From assembly GCA_013214355.1 (NCBI GenBank), contig JABSSL010000038.1, positions 1 to 50,670 on the forward strand: a stretch of 50,670 nucleotides of DNA, in the 5' to 3' direction. Each line of letters begins with the position of its first letter. Position 1 is the stretch's first letter. The translations under genes were made by a program, and so were the position numbers. The notes under the pieces were generated by a model that ran no database searches, was not told the origin of the DNA, and saw only the letters and a list, made by a program, of their open reading frames with translations. Below are positions 16,441 through 25,894 of the stretch, in pieces. Source of the DNA: Saprospiraceae bacterium (GTDB lineage: Bacteria; Bacteroidota; Bacteroidia; Chitinophagales; Saprospiraceae).

Positions 16441-19400
16441 ATGATCTCTTGCATTAGAGTTGGCATGTCCATTACCTCTCCTTTCGATCCAAATATTGGT
16501 AGTGCATTAATCATAGAACTCTCAAAAACTTTCGGCATGACGCAACAACCACTTAAACAAGAATTAAGGCATGTAATTGCCTTCCCTGAAGTCGATGAGT
16601 TTTATAATTTGCTACAAGATCGCTTGCATATGGTCTTGGAGCGATTTACAGGACTTTCAGAACCCTTTACACTTTTTATTACAGCTTTACCAAGAGAGAA
16701 GGATATGGCTTTTCTACAAAGTGAGGCCGTTACCCTGGCTTATTGCGGAATCAAAAGACAACGATTCTTTTTGGAAGGTGAAAAGTCAGATAGGATCCAG
16801 GCTTTGGACGCAGCTTGGAGTAAACTGGATAATTATGACTTATCCAGTACCTCTGCAGTAGTTGGTTCCAAGCTTTACAACGAATTTGCAATTGGGGGTT
16901 ATGATCTTAAAGATCTTGATAAGACTTCCGGGGCTCTCTTGACCTATTTTGATTCGATTTTGAATCCGGATGAAAACAGTAGTAAACCAACGGTAGGGCA
17001 AGAAGCGGAATATAAGATACTAGAACAGTTTCTCGATTTAAGTAAAGATCGCTATCTATCTCTTCCTTTGATTCAGTTTGGATATTTTGACGGTGTGGTA
17101 CACATTGTTTATCAAGACGATGACTATTCTAAGTTGTCCAAAAAAAGTGAAACAGGAGCACTCAAGCTGGACACACGGATTATTGGAAATATCATCAAGT
17201 CCTTTAGCCTTGAATATGAAGCATTGATATTACGATGGGACCTTGTCGGTTACAACGCGATGAAGAGCTCAGAGGTTTTAAATGTTTTGAGTGATGAATT
17301 CTATGAATCGATCAATAGTAATGGAATATTGCGGGAACTGGAGTATCAAAAGTATTATCAGAAGCATAAAGTCTATCTCATTGCACAGATTGAATATAAT
17401 GATAGGATACCGGAATTGGTGCTTAGCCAATACCGTAGGATTGCCATTATGTCGATCATGATCGACTCGTATGCTCATAATATCAGTGCGCATAGCTTGA
17501 CCGCTTTAGAATGGTGGTTCAAGCAACGTGCAAAGATTGTTAAAGAGGGGAGGGACGCTGCTAGTTTGTTCCCAGGAGAACCTTTACCAATCGTGGATCC
17601 GGATAAGAAAACGGAATTAGCAAGTGAAATCCAACCCTTATTGCGATTTTTGTTGGACAAAGGAGCCTTCTGGACCGGTCTGACAAGGGAAGAAAGCTTC
17701 GGCGGTAAAATCAGTAGCTTATACAGTGTGCTATGGTATGATTTTGTAAACAATCCCTTGTATTTAGGGACAATAGCGTTCTCCGAGGGCATCTTTCGGA
17801 TCAATATCAACCTGACCATCCTCGAGGTAGATGACGTTCTGGAAGGCGGCTATGCGTTCCGGAAAAAAATACTAAGGGAAAAGGGCGTATTGCTTGACGG
17901 TAATTTTGCTTCGGTCGACCTAAGTTTTATTGATCCTGATCGACAAGCGGAGCCGAAAGAGTATAGTGATTTTATTGAGAAAGGTCCTAAGTTTGATGCT
18001 TTCAAAAAGATCTTATCCAGATATAAGGCTTTTTTCCCTGGCGGAGTGGTTGGGCGCCATGCCTTCTTTACGATTTTAGAAAATGAACTACGAAATGTCA
18101 AGCACTATACTCCGGAAGAGCGCCAAAAAATGCAAGAGGAAGGGCTTACCATCAATCTTTCGATCGAACAAGATAGTTACTCCGTGGAAAGAGCCGATAC
18201 CTTATCTGCGGTTTCTAGTGAATACTATAAAGTAGGCGTTTGGATAAGACAGCCGATAACGATAACCAGAAAATTGTTGGTTGGCCGATTAACCCGATTA
18301 TCTGAAGACATCATCATCGGTGAGAATTATAGGCCAAGACTTGGGGGGAGTTTTCAGGACAAGGTGTGTGCAGCCATGTTATTCAATAATACTTTTACTT
18401 CAGTGCATGATCAGGAAACGGAAAGAGATCGCAGGTTCTATCCATGGCTGAAAACAGGAGGCAGTCCAATAGATACAAGTGAGGAAGAATTCATCATAGA
18501 CCAGGAACTGTCCTGGAGACGTATGAATCCGGATAAACCTAGAGCCGATCAGATACAAGGTTTAACAAAAGAAGAGGAATTGGTTTGGGAGAAGAGTAGG
18601 GGGGAGCTGGAGGAAAGCCGTGTACTTTTTGAAAAATCTTTCAAACCCTACACTGGCTACTATAAGAAGTTCTTCCATATTTGGAAAGGGGAAAATATTC
18701 ATAGGGAAGATACGGCCACTGTAGAGACCCAAAAATGGGAAAATATTTCCCGGTTTCGATTTATTATCACTCCACCTGACAATGAGGAAGTTTTTCGGAA
18801 TGTCCGAAGAAGAGGGGTGTTCCGGATTATTGACCAAGAGTGTAAGACCATAGAAGAAGCTTATCGACATTGGCTGAAAAGATGGTCAAAGACTGACAAG
18901 ATCCATATGATCGCTTTTGCAGTCTGGCAAAAAGGTGCCAATGGAGAGTTTGATCCTCGAGCTTTTTTGATTGCTGATGGACAAAAAGTTAGATTCCTGA
19001 CAAGTGATGATATGGAAAGAGAGCATCCCGATCAGCTTGCTGACTATTACGATTCTTCAAAGACTGATATGCAAATCATCTCTTTATCGCATGGAAAAGG
19101 GATTGAGGAAGAGAAGGGGGCTTACTGCAGGATGCGTTTTCATGGCATCTTCCATCAATATTTTCTAAAAGGTAAATTGCAGAAAGGAGAAGAAGATTTT
19201 AACCTTAGTAGAGTGCAGATCGACGATGAGGTACTGGTAGCGGAGTTGTACGAAGTACTTAGTACCCGGATTTGTATTTTTGATAATCGGATCGCGAAGC
19301 GCATTAATTCGGAACAGCAAAAGCTATTTTCTAAGAGCTTAGCCTGCACCATTCATGATGAGGATGTTAAGCTTTGGAAGAAGGAGAAAAAGAAGAACTT

Positions 19401-19737
19401 GCTTAACTACCACTTCTTGGTTATTCACTTATCCTTTATCGAGGCCTTCCGTAAAAAGAATGGAGAGAAGAAATACGACGAAGACAATATTGAATCCTTC
19501 ATTAAGGAGGAGATATTACAGGGAGAGGATGCCCCTGAAAACTTCGTATTGGTCATCACTACAGGAAGAGGAAGGACCCAATGGTGGGAGGGACTCAAAG
19601 GAGGAGAAACGAATTATCCTACTTTTACAACCTTTAGGCCCGTTGAGACTTTAATTGCGGCGGTAGAAAATGCGATTAGCATTTCAGATGACATAGAACT
19701 GAAGTATCGCTTGGTAAAAGTCCTATTCGGCTCCTAG
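16441..19737 (+). CDS. Soluble histidine-kinase-like protein (GAF-like, DHp-like, HATPase-like)
   Basis: 1098 residues (a start at Met9 is possible), no signal peptide and no membrane helix. Residues about 195-300 look like a GAF-type sensor (PLIQFGYFDGVVHIVYQDDD). Residues 331-366 resemble the kinase dimerisation helix, with His346 in DSYAHNISAHSL as candidate phosphoryl acceptor. Residues 541-556 carry an N-box, ILENELRNVKHY (E547, N548, N552, H555). Residues 633-648 carry a glycine-rich RLGGSFQDKVCAAML. I cannot find the DxGxG box between them, so ATP binding may be altered. The C-terminal 250 residues alternate strands and helices (RICIFDN, YHFLVIHLSF, FVLVITTGRG) like a receiver fold without the phospho-Asp. 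Probable sensor of the module. Confidence 0.65.
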   Translation: MISCIRVGMSITSPFDPNIGSALIIELSKTFGMTQQPLKQELRHVIAFPEVDEFYNLLQDRLHMVLERFTGLSEPFTLFITALPREKDMAFLQSEAVTLAYCGIKRQRFFLEGEKSDRIQALDAAWSKLDNYDLSSTSAVVGSKLYNEFAIGGYDLKDLDKTSGALLTYFDSILNPDENSSKPTVGQEAEYKILEQFLDLSKDRYLSLPLIQFGYFDGVVHIVYQDDDYSKLSKKSETGALKLDTRIIGNIIKSFSLEYEALILRWDLVGYNAMKSSEVLNVLSDEFYESINSNGILRELEYQKYYQKHKVYLIAQIEYNDRIPELVLSQYRRIAIMSIMIDSYAHNISAHSLTALEWWFKQRAKIVKEGRDAASLFPGEPLPIVDPDKKTELASEIQPLLRFLLDKGAFWTGLTREESFGGKISSLYSVLWYDFVNNPLYLGTIAFSEGIFRININLTILEVDDVLEGGYAFRKKILREKGVLLDGNFASVDLSFIDPDRQAEPKEYSDFIEKGPKFDAFKKILSRYKAFFPGGVVGRHAFFTILENELRNVKHYTPEERQKMQEEGLTINLSIEQDSYSVERADTLSAVSSEYYKVGVWIRQPITITRKLLVGRLTRLSEDIIIGENYRPRLGGSFQDKVCAAMLFNNTFTSVHDQETERDRRFYPWLKTGGSPIDTSEEEFIIDQELSWRRMNPDKPRADQIQGLTKEEELVWEKSRGELEESRVLFEKSFKPYTGYYKKFFHIWKGENIHREDTATVETQKWENISRFRFIITPPDNEEVFRNVRRRGVFRIIDQECKTIEEAYRHWLKRWSKTDKIHMIAFAVWQKGANGEFDPRAFLIADGQKVRFLTSDDMEREHPDQLADYYDSSKTDMQIISLSHGKGIEEEKGAYCRMRFHGIFHQYFLKGKLQKGEEDFNLSRVQIDDEVLVAELYEVLSTRICIFDNRIAKRINSEQQKLFSKSLACTIHDEDVKLWKKEKKKNLLNYHFLVIHLSFIEAFRKKNGEKKYDEDNIESFIKEEILQGEDAPENFVLVITTGRGRTQWWEGLKGGETNYPTFTTFRPVETLIAAVENAISISDDIELKYRLVKVLFGS

Positions 19738-19752
19738 GGATAACATAACGAC

Positions 19753-19806
19753 CTGAACTTAGGTGGATTGGGCAGTATCGTGATCCTCCCTTTTCCCTAA
19801 GTTCAG
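19753..19806 (+). other. Long hairpin between the kinase-like gene and the next gene
   Basis: CTGAACTTAGG (19753-19763) and CCTAAGTTCAG (19796-19806) form a perfect 11-bp stem around 32 nt; inside it GGAT and ATCC can pair. It lies in the 98-bp gap after the 1098-codon gene and ends 29 bp before the next ATG. No T run follows, so it is more likely an RNA-processing, stability or translation-control element than a terminator. Confidence 0.55.
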
Positions 19807-19835
19807 ATAGCGTTCGATTTATATGTTTACAGCTT

Positions 19836-20684
19836 ATGATAAAACAAGTTTTAATCATTGTATGGAGATGGACAGATCTTGATGGGAAAGATCTGTTGCG
19901 GGATGATTTTCCTGTCCAGGGACAAGGGAAAATAGTCATTCGGATAAACGAAAAGAAATCAGATGCTGCAATTGAAAGATTACTGGAGATTGTTAATAAA
20001 GAGCATGCGGCAGCGGATATTATTATTCTGCTACATAGGAAGCATTTATACTCCCAGTCGGATATATTTCATTTGGTGCCGAAGATAGAGAACCGCACAA
20101 AGAGAATGGTCAGATCTGACTTATTCGGAGAGGGGATGGAGTATGTCTATTATAATGATACCTATCAAAGTGGCCTACTGGATAATGACGGAAATTTTAT
20201 GGATAAACCAATGTACTTCGTTGAAAAGAAAACGGAAGATGGAACCAAGGTCCTTGGTAAACCGGCAAGAGTACTAGTAGGTGAAACCGGTCAGAAAAAG
20301 GTTAAAGAAGCCTTCTATGATAAGGTCTGGAGCTACTATAGCTTTCCCTTAACGCGGACTTTGTACGAACTTCAACAAAATTTATTCATTTTTTTGGTCC
20401 CGAAGCTTATGGTTGCTAGTGATGATAAGCAGACTAAGCTCCTCAGGGAATGGTTACCACGAGACATACAAAATCAAATGGACGCTATCCTCAATGATGA
20501 AATCAGTGAAGGTTTGATCAACCGGCTCTACCCAGATGCTTCTGATGTCCAAAAGCACTTTGAAGATCTGCGGTATTTTCTGCAAACCTCCTCTTTTTCT
20601 GTGGAGGAAAAGGATCGTTTTCTGCAGGAAGCGCGTCGTAGATTTAAAAGAGTTCTCACAGCCATCCCTCAACCTGTTTACTGA
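19836..20684 (+). CDS. Unrecognised 282-residue protein of the signalling module
   Basis: A soluble protein I do not recognise. The first 150 residues alternate strands and helices in a Rossmann-like way: KQVLIIVWRWTD, KIVIRINE, ADIIILLHRKHLY, then an aspartate/asparagine-rich stretch (YYNDTYQSGLLDNDGNF). The second half is helical, ending in a basic helix (DRFLQEARRRFKRVLTAI). No signal peptide or membrane helix. It is followed 43 bp later by the 250-residue gene and probably shares its transcript. It could be a partner or receiver-like relay of the kinase-like protein; this is inference from position. Confidence 0.75.
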   Translation: MIKQVLIIVWRWTDLDGKDLLRDDFPVQGQGKIVIRINEKKSDAAIERLLEIVNKEHAAADIIILLHRKHLYSQSDIFHLVPKIENRTKRMVRSDLFGEGMEYVYYNDTYQSGLLDNDGNFMDKPMYFVEKKTEDGTKVLGKPARVLVGETGQKKVKEAFYDKVWSYYSFPLTRTLYELQQNLFIFLVPKLMVASDDKQTKLLREWLPRDIQNQMDAILNDEISEGLINRLYPDASDVQKHFEDLRYFLQTSSFSVEEKDRFLQEARRRFKRVLTAIPQPVY

Positions 20685-20727
20685 TAAAGCTACACCCATT
20701 TTAGAAACCATGAATTAGGAGTTCAGA

Positions 20728-21480
20728 ATGAACCTTTCCTACTATCCAAGAGAGACTAACTTAATCCATAGACTAGCTCCTTTATTTGAGGAGCGAGGAT
20801 ATAGTATAAAGCCATTTTCCAATGCTGATCTAGGGAAGATAGATCTATTTTTATTGTTCCAGCCCATCAAACAAAATGGCTCTTTTGTTTGCTGTGAAGA
20901 GCTTTGGTATAAGTATTTGAAAGTGCATACAGTTGATGTGTCATTTATGGTGGCTGGATTTTCGGAGGGAACAGATAAGGATTGGCACTTCATTGACCTT
21001 TTAGACTTAACCCAGGCTAGACATAGGATTGAAACCTTGGATGCTACAATGGTCAAGGAAACAAGGAAGCCTGAGCATGCCTTGGATATGGCACAATTGA
21101 TGCAGCGGTTTTTGGATGGGCATGGTGGGGAAAGTGTCATGAGGGTATTCAATAAGATCACCATGATCTTGTCCATCTTCGATCGGGAGATTACATTGGA
21201 TGGGGCCAACTATACATCTCTGAGGCAGGAACTAATCCTAGGTCATGATCTTTTAGAGAAATGGTACTTATTCAAGTATCGTTGGTCGTATTACGCACCT
21301 TACTTCGGGTGTTTACCATTTGCCGATAAGTTGGAAGAAGTAGACCGGATGATGAAAGCAGTCGAACCATTTTTTGAAGAAGAAGGGAATAGTATTAATA
21401 CTTTTAAAGAATTGTCAGTGCTAGATAAGTTGCAAAACTTAAAGTTGAACCTGAAAGAAGTGAGAGAGTATGTCTTCTAA
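20728..21480 (+). CDS. Unrecognised 250-residue protein of the signalling module
   Basis: A soluble protein with no recognised family. The N-terminal 110 residues read like a degenerate receiver or TIR-like alpha/beta fold (LAPLFEERGYSIKPFS, KIDLFLLFQPI, VDVSFMVAGF, WHFIDLLDL), without an obvious phospho-acceptor aspartate. The C-terminal half is helical and acidic. An ATG closely follows a purine-rich sequence (TTAGGAGTTCAG) that is a good ribosome site. Its last codons overlap the response-regulator start by 11 bp, so synthesis of the two is coupled and they probably act together. Confidence 0.75.
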   Translation: MNLSYYPRETNLIHRLAPLFEERGYSIKPFSNADLGKIDLFLLFQPIKQNGSFVCCEELWYKYLKVHTVDVSFMVAGFSEGTDKDWHFIDLLDLTQARHRIETLDATMVKETRKPEHALDMAQLMQRFLDGHGGESVMRVFNKITMILSIFDREITLDGANYTSLRQELILGHDLLEKWYLFKYRWSYYAPYFGCLPFADKLEEVDRMMKAVEPFFEEEGNSINTFKELSVLDKLQNLKLNLKEVREYVF

Positions 21481-23026
21481 GAATTACAAAATATTCATTG
21501 TTGATGATGACCCAGAATTTCATCAGTTGATCAGGCGCGCCTATCAAAGAGAGTTTGTTTTTGAGGGGGCGTTGGATGAACGAGGGTTAAGGGACAAACT
21601 GGCAAAAGATGAGGAGTATGATCTCATACTCTTGGACCTAATCTTGGATGATTCTCCGGAAAAGGAAAAAGTTGGCCTAGGTTTAATTGAGGTGATAACG
21701 GGACAGTATCCTGATATCCCAATTATTGTAGTGACTTCGGATTATAAAACGGCTACTACAGTCCTTGCGATGAAAAAGGGGGCAAAGAATTTCTTACCGA
21801 AAGAGGATTATGAGTATGAGTATTGGAAATCGATTTTTCTTGAGGTAATTGAAGGTCAAAAGAATAAGAAGGAGAATAAACAACTAAGGCAGCAGATTAA
21901 GGCTTATGAAGCGCAAATGGGGTATCAAAATCCACCGACGTATCCTTTTATTGGAAACTCCCCACAAATGAAGTTGCTTCGGCGAAGCTTAGTAGATGTG
22001 GGGAATTACGAAGATAGCCCAGACTTGACGATCTTGATCACGGGGGAAACTGGGGTTGGAAAAGGCGTTGCTGCTCGCTTTATGCATTACAATAGTAGAT
22101 TTAGGAAAGAACATCCATTTGAAGAGATCCATATATCTACCATTCCAGAAACGCTATTGGAAGCCACCCTTTTTGGAGCGAAAAAAGGCAGTTTTACGGA
22201 TGCAAAGGAGGACATCATTGGACGTTTCCAACATGCTAATCATGGGGTGCTCTTTTTGGATGAGGTGGGAGATTTGAATGCCAAGAGCCAAGTGCAGCTA
22301 TTAGAGTTTCTAAATAACAAAACAATCCATCCTTTAGGTACTACTGAAGAATTAGTACTAGATGTACAGATTGTAGCGGCTACAAATAAGAATTTAGAGG
22401 AAGAAGTGGCCGAAGGGCGTTTCAGAAAAGACCTGTATCACCGGATCAAAGTTGTACATTATGAGATTCCTCCCTTGCAGGAAAGAAGAGAAGATATCAG
22501 GGATCTCCTCAAACATTTTTTGAAACTCAGTGATGTAAATGAGCTGGATGTCATTTTGACCAATGAGGTAAAAGCACTTTTCTTACATAAGTATCCCTGG
22601 CCTGGAAATGTAAGAGAATTAGAGAATGCTGTTCGAAGCGCCAAATTTCATCAGAAAATGACTTATCGATCAGACAAGATCGATATCAATTGTATCCCTA
22701 AGGAAATTCGGAATTTTGAAGGTTCAATCTCCATTTCACTGGCAAGCCCTCAAAATCCCACCCCCGGCACGCAAGCGAACCCTCCCATAAATCGTACGGA
22801 TATTGAAGCACTCAGCTTAGCAGAACAAAATGCCTTCAATACAATACGTAGCATTGAAGAGGCTTTGATCATCAAGAATGGCGTGAAGAAGGATGTAGCG
22901 GAGGTTCTGGGCATAAAAAGCAGTGATAGCCTTAGATATAAGATAAAAACAACCTTTGAGAAATATCCTCATCTATTTGCTCATTTTCCAGAAATAAAGC
23001 GGCGGTTTCCAAAAATTGTCTCGTAA
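21470..23026 (+). CDS. NtrC-family response regulator
   Basis: 518 residues in the classic order. Receiver (1-130): D12-D13-D14, phospho-acceptor Asp56 in LILLDLIL, VVTSD and the Lys of FLPKED. AAA+ domain (about 160-400): Walker A G192-ETGVGKG199, the L1 loop GSFTDA at 240-245, where sigma-54 activators usually have GAFTGA, Walker B LFLDEVGD with D264 and E265, and arginine-finger region RFRKDLYHRI. C-terminal Fis-type helix-turn-helix (about 465-505): IEEALIIKNGVKKDVAEVLGI. It should activate transcription from a distant site after phosphorylation. It overlaps the previous gene by 11 bp and the next by 1 bp (TAATG). Likely binds the CCGAA-N5-TTCGG sites. Confidence 0.92.
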   Translation: MSSKNYKIFIVDDDPEFHQLIRRAYQREFVFEGALDERGLRDKLAKDEEYDLILLDLILDDSPEKEKVGLGLIEVITGQYPDIPIIVVTSDYKTATTVLAMKKGAKNFLPKEDYEYEYWKSIFLEVIEGQKNKKENKQLRQQIKAYEAQMGYQNPPTYPFIGNSPQMKLLRRSLVDVGNYEDSPDLTILITGETGVGKGVAARFMHYNSRFRKEHPFEEIHISTIPETLLEATLFGAKKGSFTDAKEDIIGRFQHANHGVLFLDEVGDLNAKSQVQLLEFLNNKTIHPLGTTEELVLDVQIVAATNKNLEEEVAEGRFRKDLYHRIKVVHYEIPPLQERREDIRDLLKHFLKLSDVNELDVILTNEVKALFLHKYPWPGNVRELENAVRSAKFHQKMTYRSDKIDINCIPKEIRNFEGSISISLASPQNPTPGTQANPPINRTDIEALSLAEQNAFNTIRSIEEALIIKNGVKKDVAEVLGIKSSDSLRYKIKTTFEKYPHLFAHFPEIKRRFPKIVS

Positions 23027-25671
23027 TGAAAACGGAAAGTAATCTAAAACAGAATAGAATCTACATGGGTTCTCCTGATGAACCTATGTCCACTACGATC
23101 AGTCTGAAGCTGAATGGTAACCGAGCTCAGTTGAATGATGCTGCCCAGACTTCTCTTCTTGAAGATCTGGCAATGTATCTGCAAATCGATCAAGATCTGA
23201 TTACGGTCACTGCTATTGATGCTAACTCTGGAGAGATAACGGTTGATATGCCTCAGCAGTCTAGACAGAACTTAGAGAAGCTAGCCAAGGCAGGTACATT
23301 GCCCAATTACGATTCTCGCAACATTCGAATTCATAGATCATTACAAATCTCCTTTTATGTGGTGGATATAGATTCAGAAATTCGAGAATTAGTACTTGAT
23401 CGGAACCAGGTGGTCGAAGAAAAATTTCAGCTATGGCAAGGGGTGGTAGATGCCATTGGGATTCAAATTAATCAAGATGATTTGCTGGTAAAGAAGATTC
23501 CAACAATGCTGTATGGAGCAGAACCAGAGGTCGTCATTCTTTTATCGGAGACGGAGCCGCTCTGCACTCCGTTTCTGTACAATCATCTTGCTGATTCGTT
23601 AATTCGGAAGGTATTTACTAATGCCATGAGCGCAAGCAGCTATCAAGCTAAAGGAGTTCCCAATGCCGACTGTTATCGCCCCGTAATCATGATTGGGCTA
23701 GAGGATATTATGGAATTCCGAGAGCGACTGGCTTCCGAAGAGGATCCTTATCTTAAGAGTCTTCGACTAGATTCTCGATTTAAATTCTTTGATAGTAGCA
23801 TTTGGCATAGATATGTACCTCTTTTTCCTGAGTCCGGAAACTTTCAAGATCACTTCCAGGGTATTGTTAGGGAGATCTTCGAAAATCTAGAAAGGGGAAT
23901 TTATAATACGATCTCAGCGCGATCGCACCTCGAGTTCCAATTGCGCTTGATGCAGAATTCTTATATCGCAGAATTCGGACGAGGTGGCCACGACAAGTCT
24001 GTCACCCCCTTCAAATTCCACTCAGAAACAGTAATGCGCCGAAGGGTACTCGAATTGGAGTCCTTCTTCGAAAAAGAGGTGGCTGGTGTGAAGTTACGGG
24101 AGCTCTTAAGGTGGAAGATCTTAATGATCGATGATTATGCTCAAAAGCAGTTATCGACAGTCCCCAATGAGACCTGTCAACTGAGTAAATATGAGTTAAT
24201 AAAAGAACGCTTTCTAAAGGACTTTACGGTTAAGGTAGATACAGTTCTGGATCATGATAGAGAGCGTCTTGATGAGAGAGAGACAGCCAAACAGATGATA
24301 GATCCTGGACGTTGCGTAGCCATGGTCAACAGAGCCACCGTGCGTCTACAGGAGGAACCGTATGACTTAATCTTGCTAGATTATTTGCTGGGACACAAAG
24401 ATTGGGAAGGAGAAGAAAGAGAATATGGTTATCACCTCATGCAAAAACTAATCCAAGAAGGACATACCTTTAAGAAGGGACCTTTTCAGCGGTTTTGGAT
24501 TTTTCCTTTTTCTTCTTTTCCATTTGCACTAGTAGATAAACTCAGACAATTGGGGGTAGGAAATCTAGATCACCTATGGCACTTAGGCAGTGGTGGGGAT
24601 CCAATAAGTATGCCGCATCAGTTCCATTATTTTCTCTTGTCTTTTATACAACAGCAACTTTTCGAGATTTATCTCTCCCCAAAAAAACTTGAACAAGTTC
24701 TTTTATCCAATAGTCACATAGAAGATAGCACTGCATGGGCAGAGGTTATGTTGCAGAACTTCACTAATCAGAGAGCCCAATTAACATTACTAAGGCATTA
24801 TGATGATTTAGATGAAAACGGGTTTCTCTTCTCTGTACGTGAACTAGTCAATAAAGGATACTCAGACTTTTTGGAAAAAGTAATAGACTTGTTAGATGAA
24901 ATGGCCACTGGAATTACAGATTACCCTTCCTATCAGCGCTTACAGGAAAGGGAGAGAGCAGTCTACAAGATCGTTGTGGAGCTTTTTGGCCACGCTCCAG
25001 AATTACCGAGAATTATCAAGATTATTAAAAGCAAGATTGAAGCGCTAGAGACGCTGCAAGCTATTAGTGCAGCAAAAAATAGGAAACTACAGAATGGCAC
25101 TCTGAATCTTGCTGGCCTGCACTTAATATTTCTGCCACCTGAAGTTCTCATGATGGCAGGGATCAAAGTGCTCCGTCTACAGCGCAATGAATTAGAATTT
25201 CTTCCAAAAGAAATAATAGGATGTAAGCAACTCCGTAGACTGGATATAGGCCAAAATAGACTACGTCGCTTGCCGAAGGGGCTAGAAGAGCTTCGTGAGT
25301 TAAGTATATTAAATACTAAAGGTAATCCTGGTCTGCCAAATCGTAGTGTCACCTCTAGATCAGATGCCCTTACCCTTTTGAAGGATGCCTACAATAGAAG
25401 AGATGATCTACTTCGCATTGAATCCTTGATCGCTAATAGAGAAATCAGAGAAGCTCTTAACAGTCTTAGAGATTACGCCAAAGAGCAAGGGGCTTTCAAA
25501 ATCATGAATATTGTTAACACCTTGCAGCTGCGATGGGCCAAAATAGAAGAGGATAGACAAAGAGGCATTGTCAGTGAAGATTATGATGCCATAGCTGAGA
25601 ATAGGGTCGTATCAGGCCTCCTTTCCTTGATGGAAAGAATCCAATCCTTACAGGAGGACGAAATAGGGTGA
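23026..25671 (+). CDS. Receiver-LRR protein with EAD11-like C-terminal domain
   Basis: 881 residues, soluble. Residues about 20-105 resemble small adaptor domains found at the N-termini of conflict-system proteins (ISLKLNG...ITVTAIDANSGEITVDM). About 105-300 is an alpha/beta segment with VVILLSE and PVIMIGL, vaguely TIR-like. A receiver domain spans about 362-560: D369-D370 in ILMIDDY and Asp452 in LILLDYLLG, with a long insert between them. About 688-775 holds three leucine-rich repeats (LNLAGLHLIFLPPEVL, LRLQRNELEFLPKEI, LDIGQNRLRRLPKGL). About 797-875 matches the effector-associated domain EAD11 pattern (IANREIREALNSL...IVSEDYDAIAENRVVSGLLSLM). Its start overlaps the regulator stop by 1 bp. 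Possible scaffold linking phosphorelay to an unseen effector. Confidence 0.72.
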   Translation: MKTESNLKQNRIYMGSPDEPMSTTISLKLNGNRAQLNDAAQTSLLEDLAMYLQIDQDLITVTAIDANSGEITVDMPQQSRQNLEKLAKAGTLPNYDSRNIRIHRSLQISFYVVDIDSEIRELVLDRNQVVEEKFQLWQGVVDAIGIQINQDDLLVKKIPTMLYGAEPEVVILLSETEPLCTPFLYNHLADSLIRKVFTNAMSASSYQAKGVPNADCYRPVIMIGLEDIMEFRERLASEEDPYLKSLRLDSRFKFFDSSIWHRYVPLFPESGNFQDHFQGIVREIFENLERGIYNTISARSHLEFQLRLMQNSYIAEFGRGGHDKSVTPFKFHSETVMRRRVLELESFFEKEVAGVKLRELLRWKILMIDDYAQKQLSTVPNETCQLSKYELIKERFLKDFTVKVDTVLDHDRERLDERETAKQMIDPGRCVAMVNRATVRLQEEPYDLILLDYLLGHKDWEGEEREYGYHLMQKLIQEGHTFKKGPFQRFWIFPFSSFPFALVDKLRQLGVGNLDHLWHLGSGGDPISMPHQFHYFLLSFIQQQLFEIYLSPKKLEQVLLSNSHIEDSTAWAEVMLQNFTNQRAQLTLLRHYDDLDENGFLFSVRELVNKGYSDFLEKVIDLLDEMATGITDYPSYQRLQERERAVYKIVVELFGHAPELPRIIKIIKSKIEALETLQAISAAKNRKLQNGTLNLAGLHLIFLPPEVLMMAGIKVLRLQRNELEFLPKEIIGCKQLRRLDIGQNRLRRLPKGLEELRELSILNTKGNPGLPNRSVTSRSDALTLLKDAYNRRDDLLRIESLIANREIREALNSLRDYAKEQGAFKIMNIVNTLQLRWAKIEEDRQRGIVSEDYDAIAENRVVSGLLSLMERIQSLQEDEIG

Positions 25672-25862
25672 CTTGAGATGGTATAAGCTTAAGTAAGATC
25701 TTTTCTAGCGAGACCTAGCCGGAAAAGTTGCAGCAGAATAACAGGAGTATATATTGTCACACTTCTTCAGTTCTCGATGTCAAATTGATCTGTATTACAA
25801 ACCTGCGGTCCTTTTATTGGGACACCTAGTTATGGAAGTATACTAGCCTTTTGTTTCTCCAC

Positions 25863-25880
25863 ATGATAATATCTTATCAT
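25863..25880. promoter_or_regulatory. 18-bp palindrome upstream of the SPOR gene
   Basis: ATGATAA-TATC-TTATCAT is a perfect 7-bp inverted repeat with a 4-bp spacer. It ends 14 bp before regulator site B. It may be a second operator; there is no copy near site A. Confidence 0.4.
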
Positions 25881-25894
25881 CATTCTTGAAAAGT

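Noticed and set aside
20742-21209. A 155-codon minus-strand frame in the module.
   Set aside because: Antisense shadow of the 250-residue gene, which has a good ribosome site and overlaps its neighbour.
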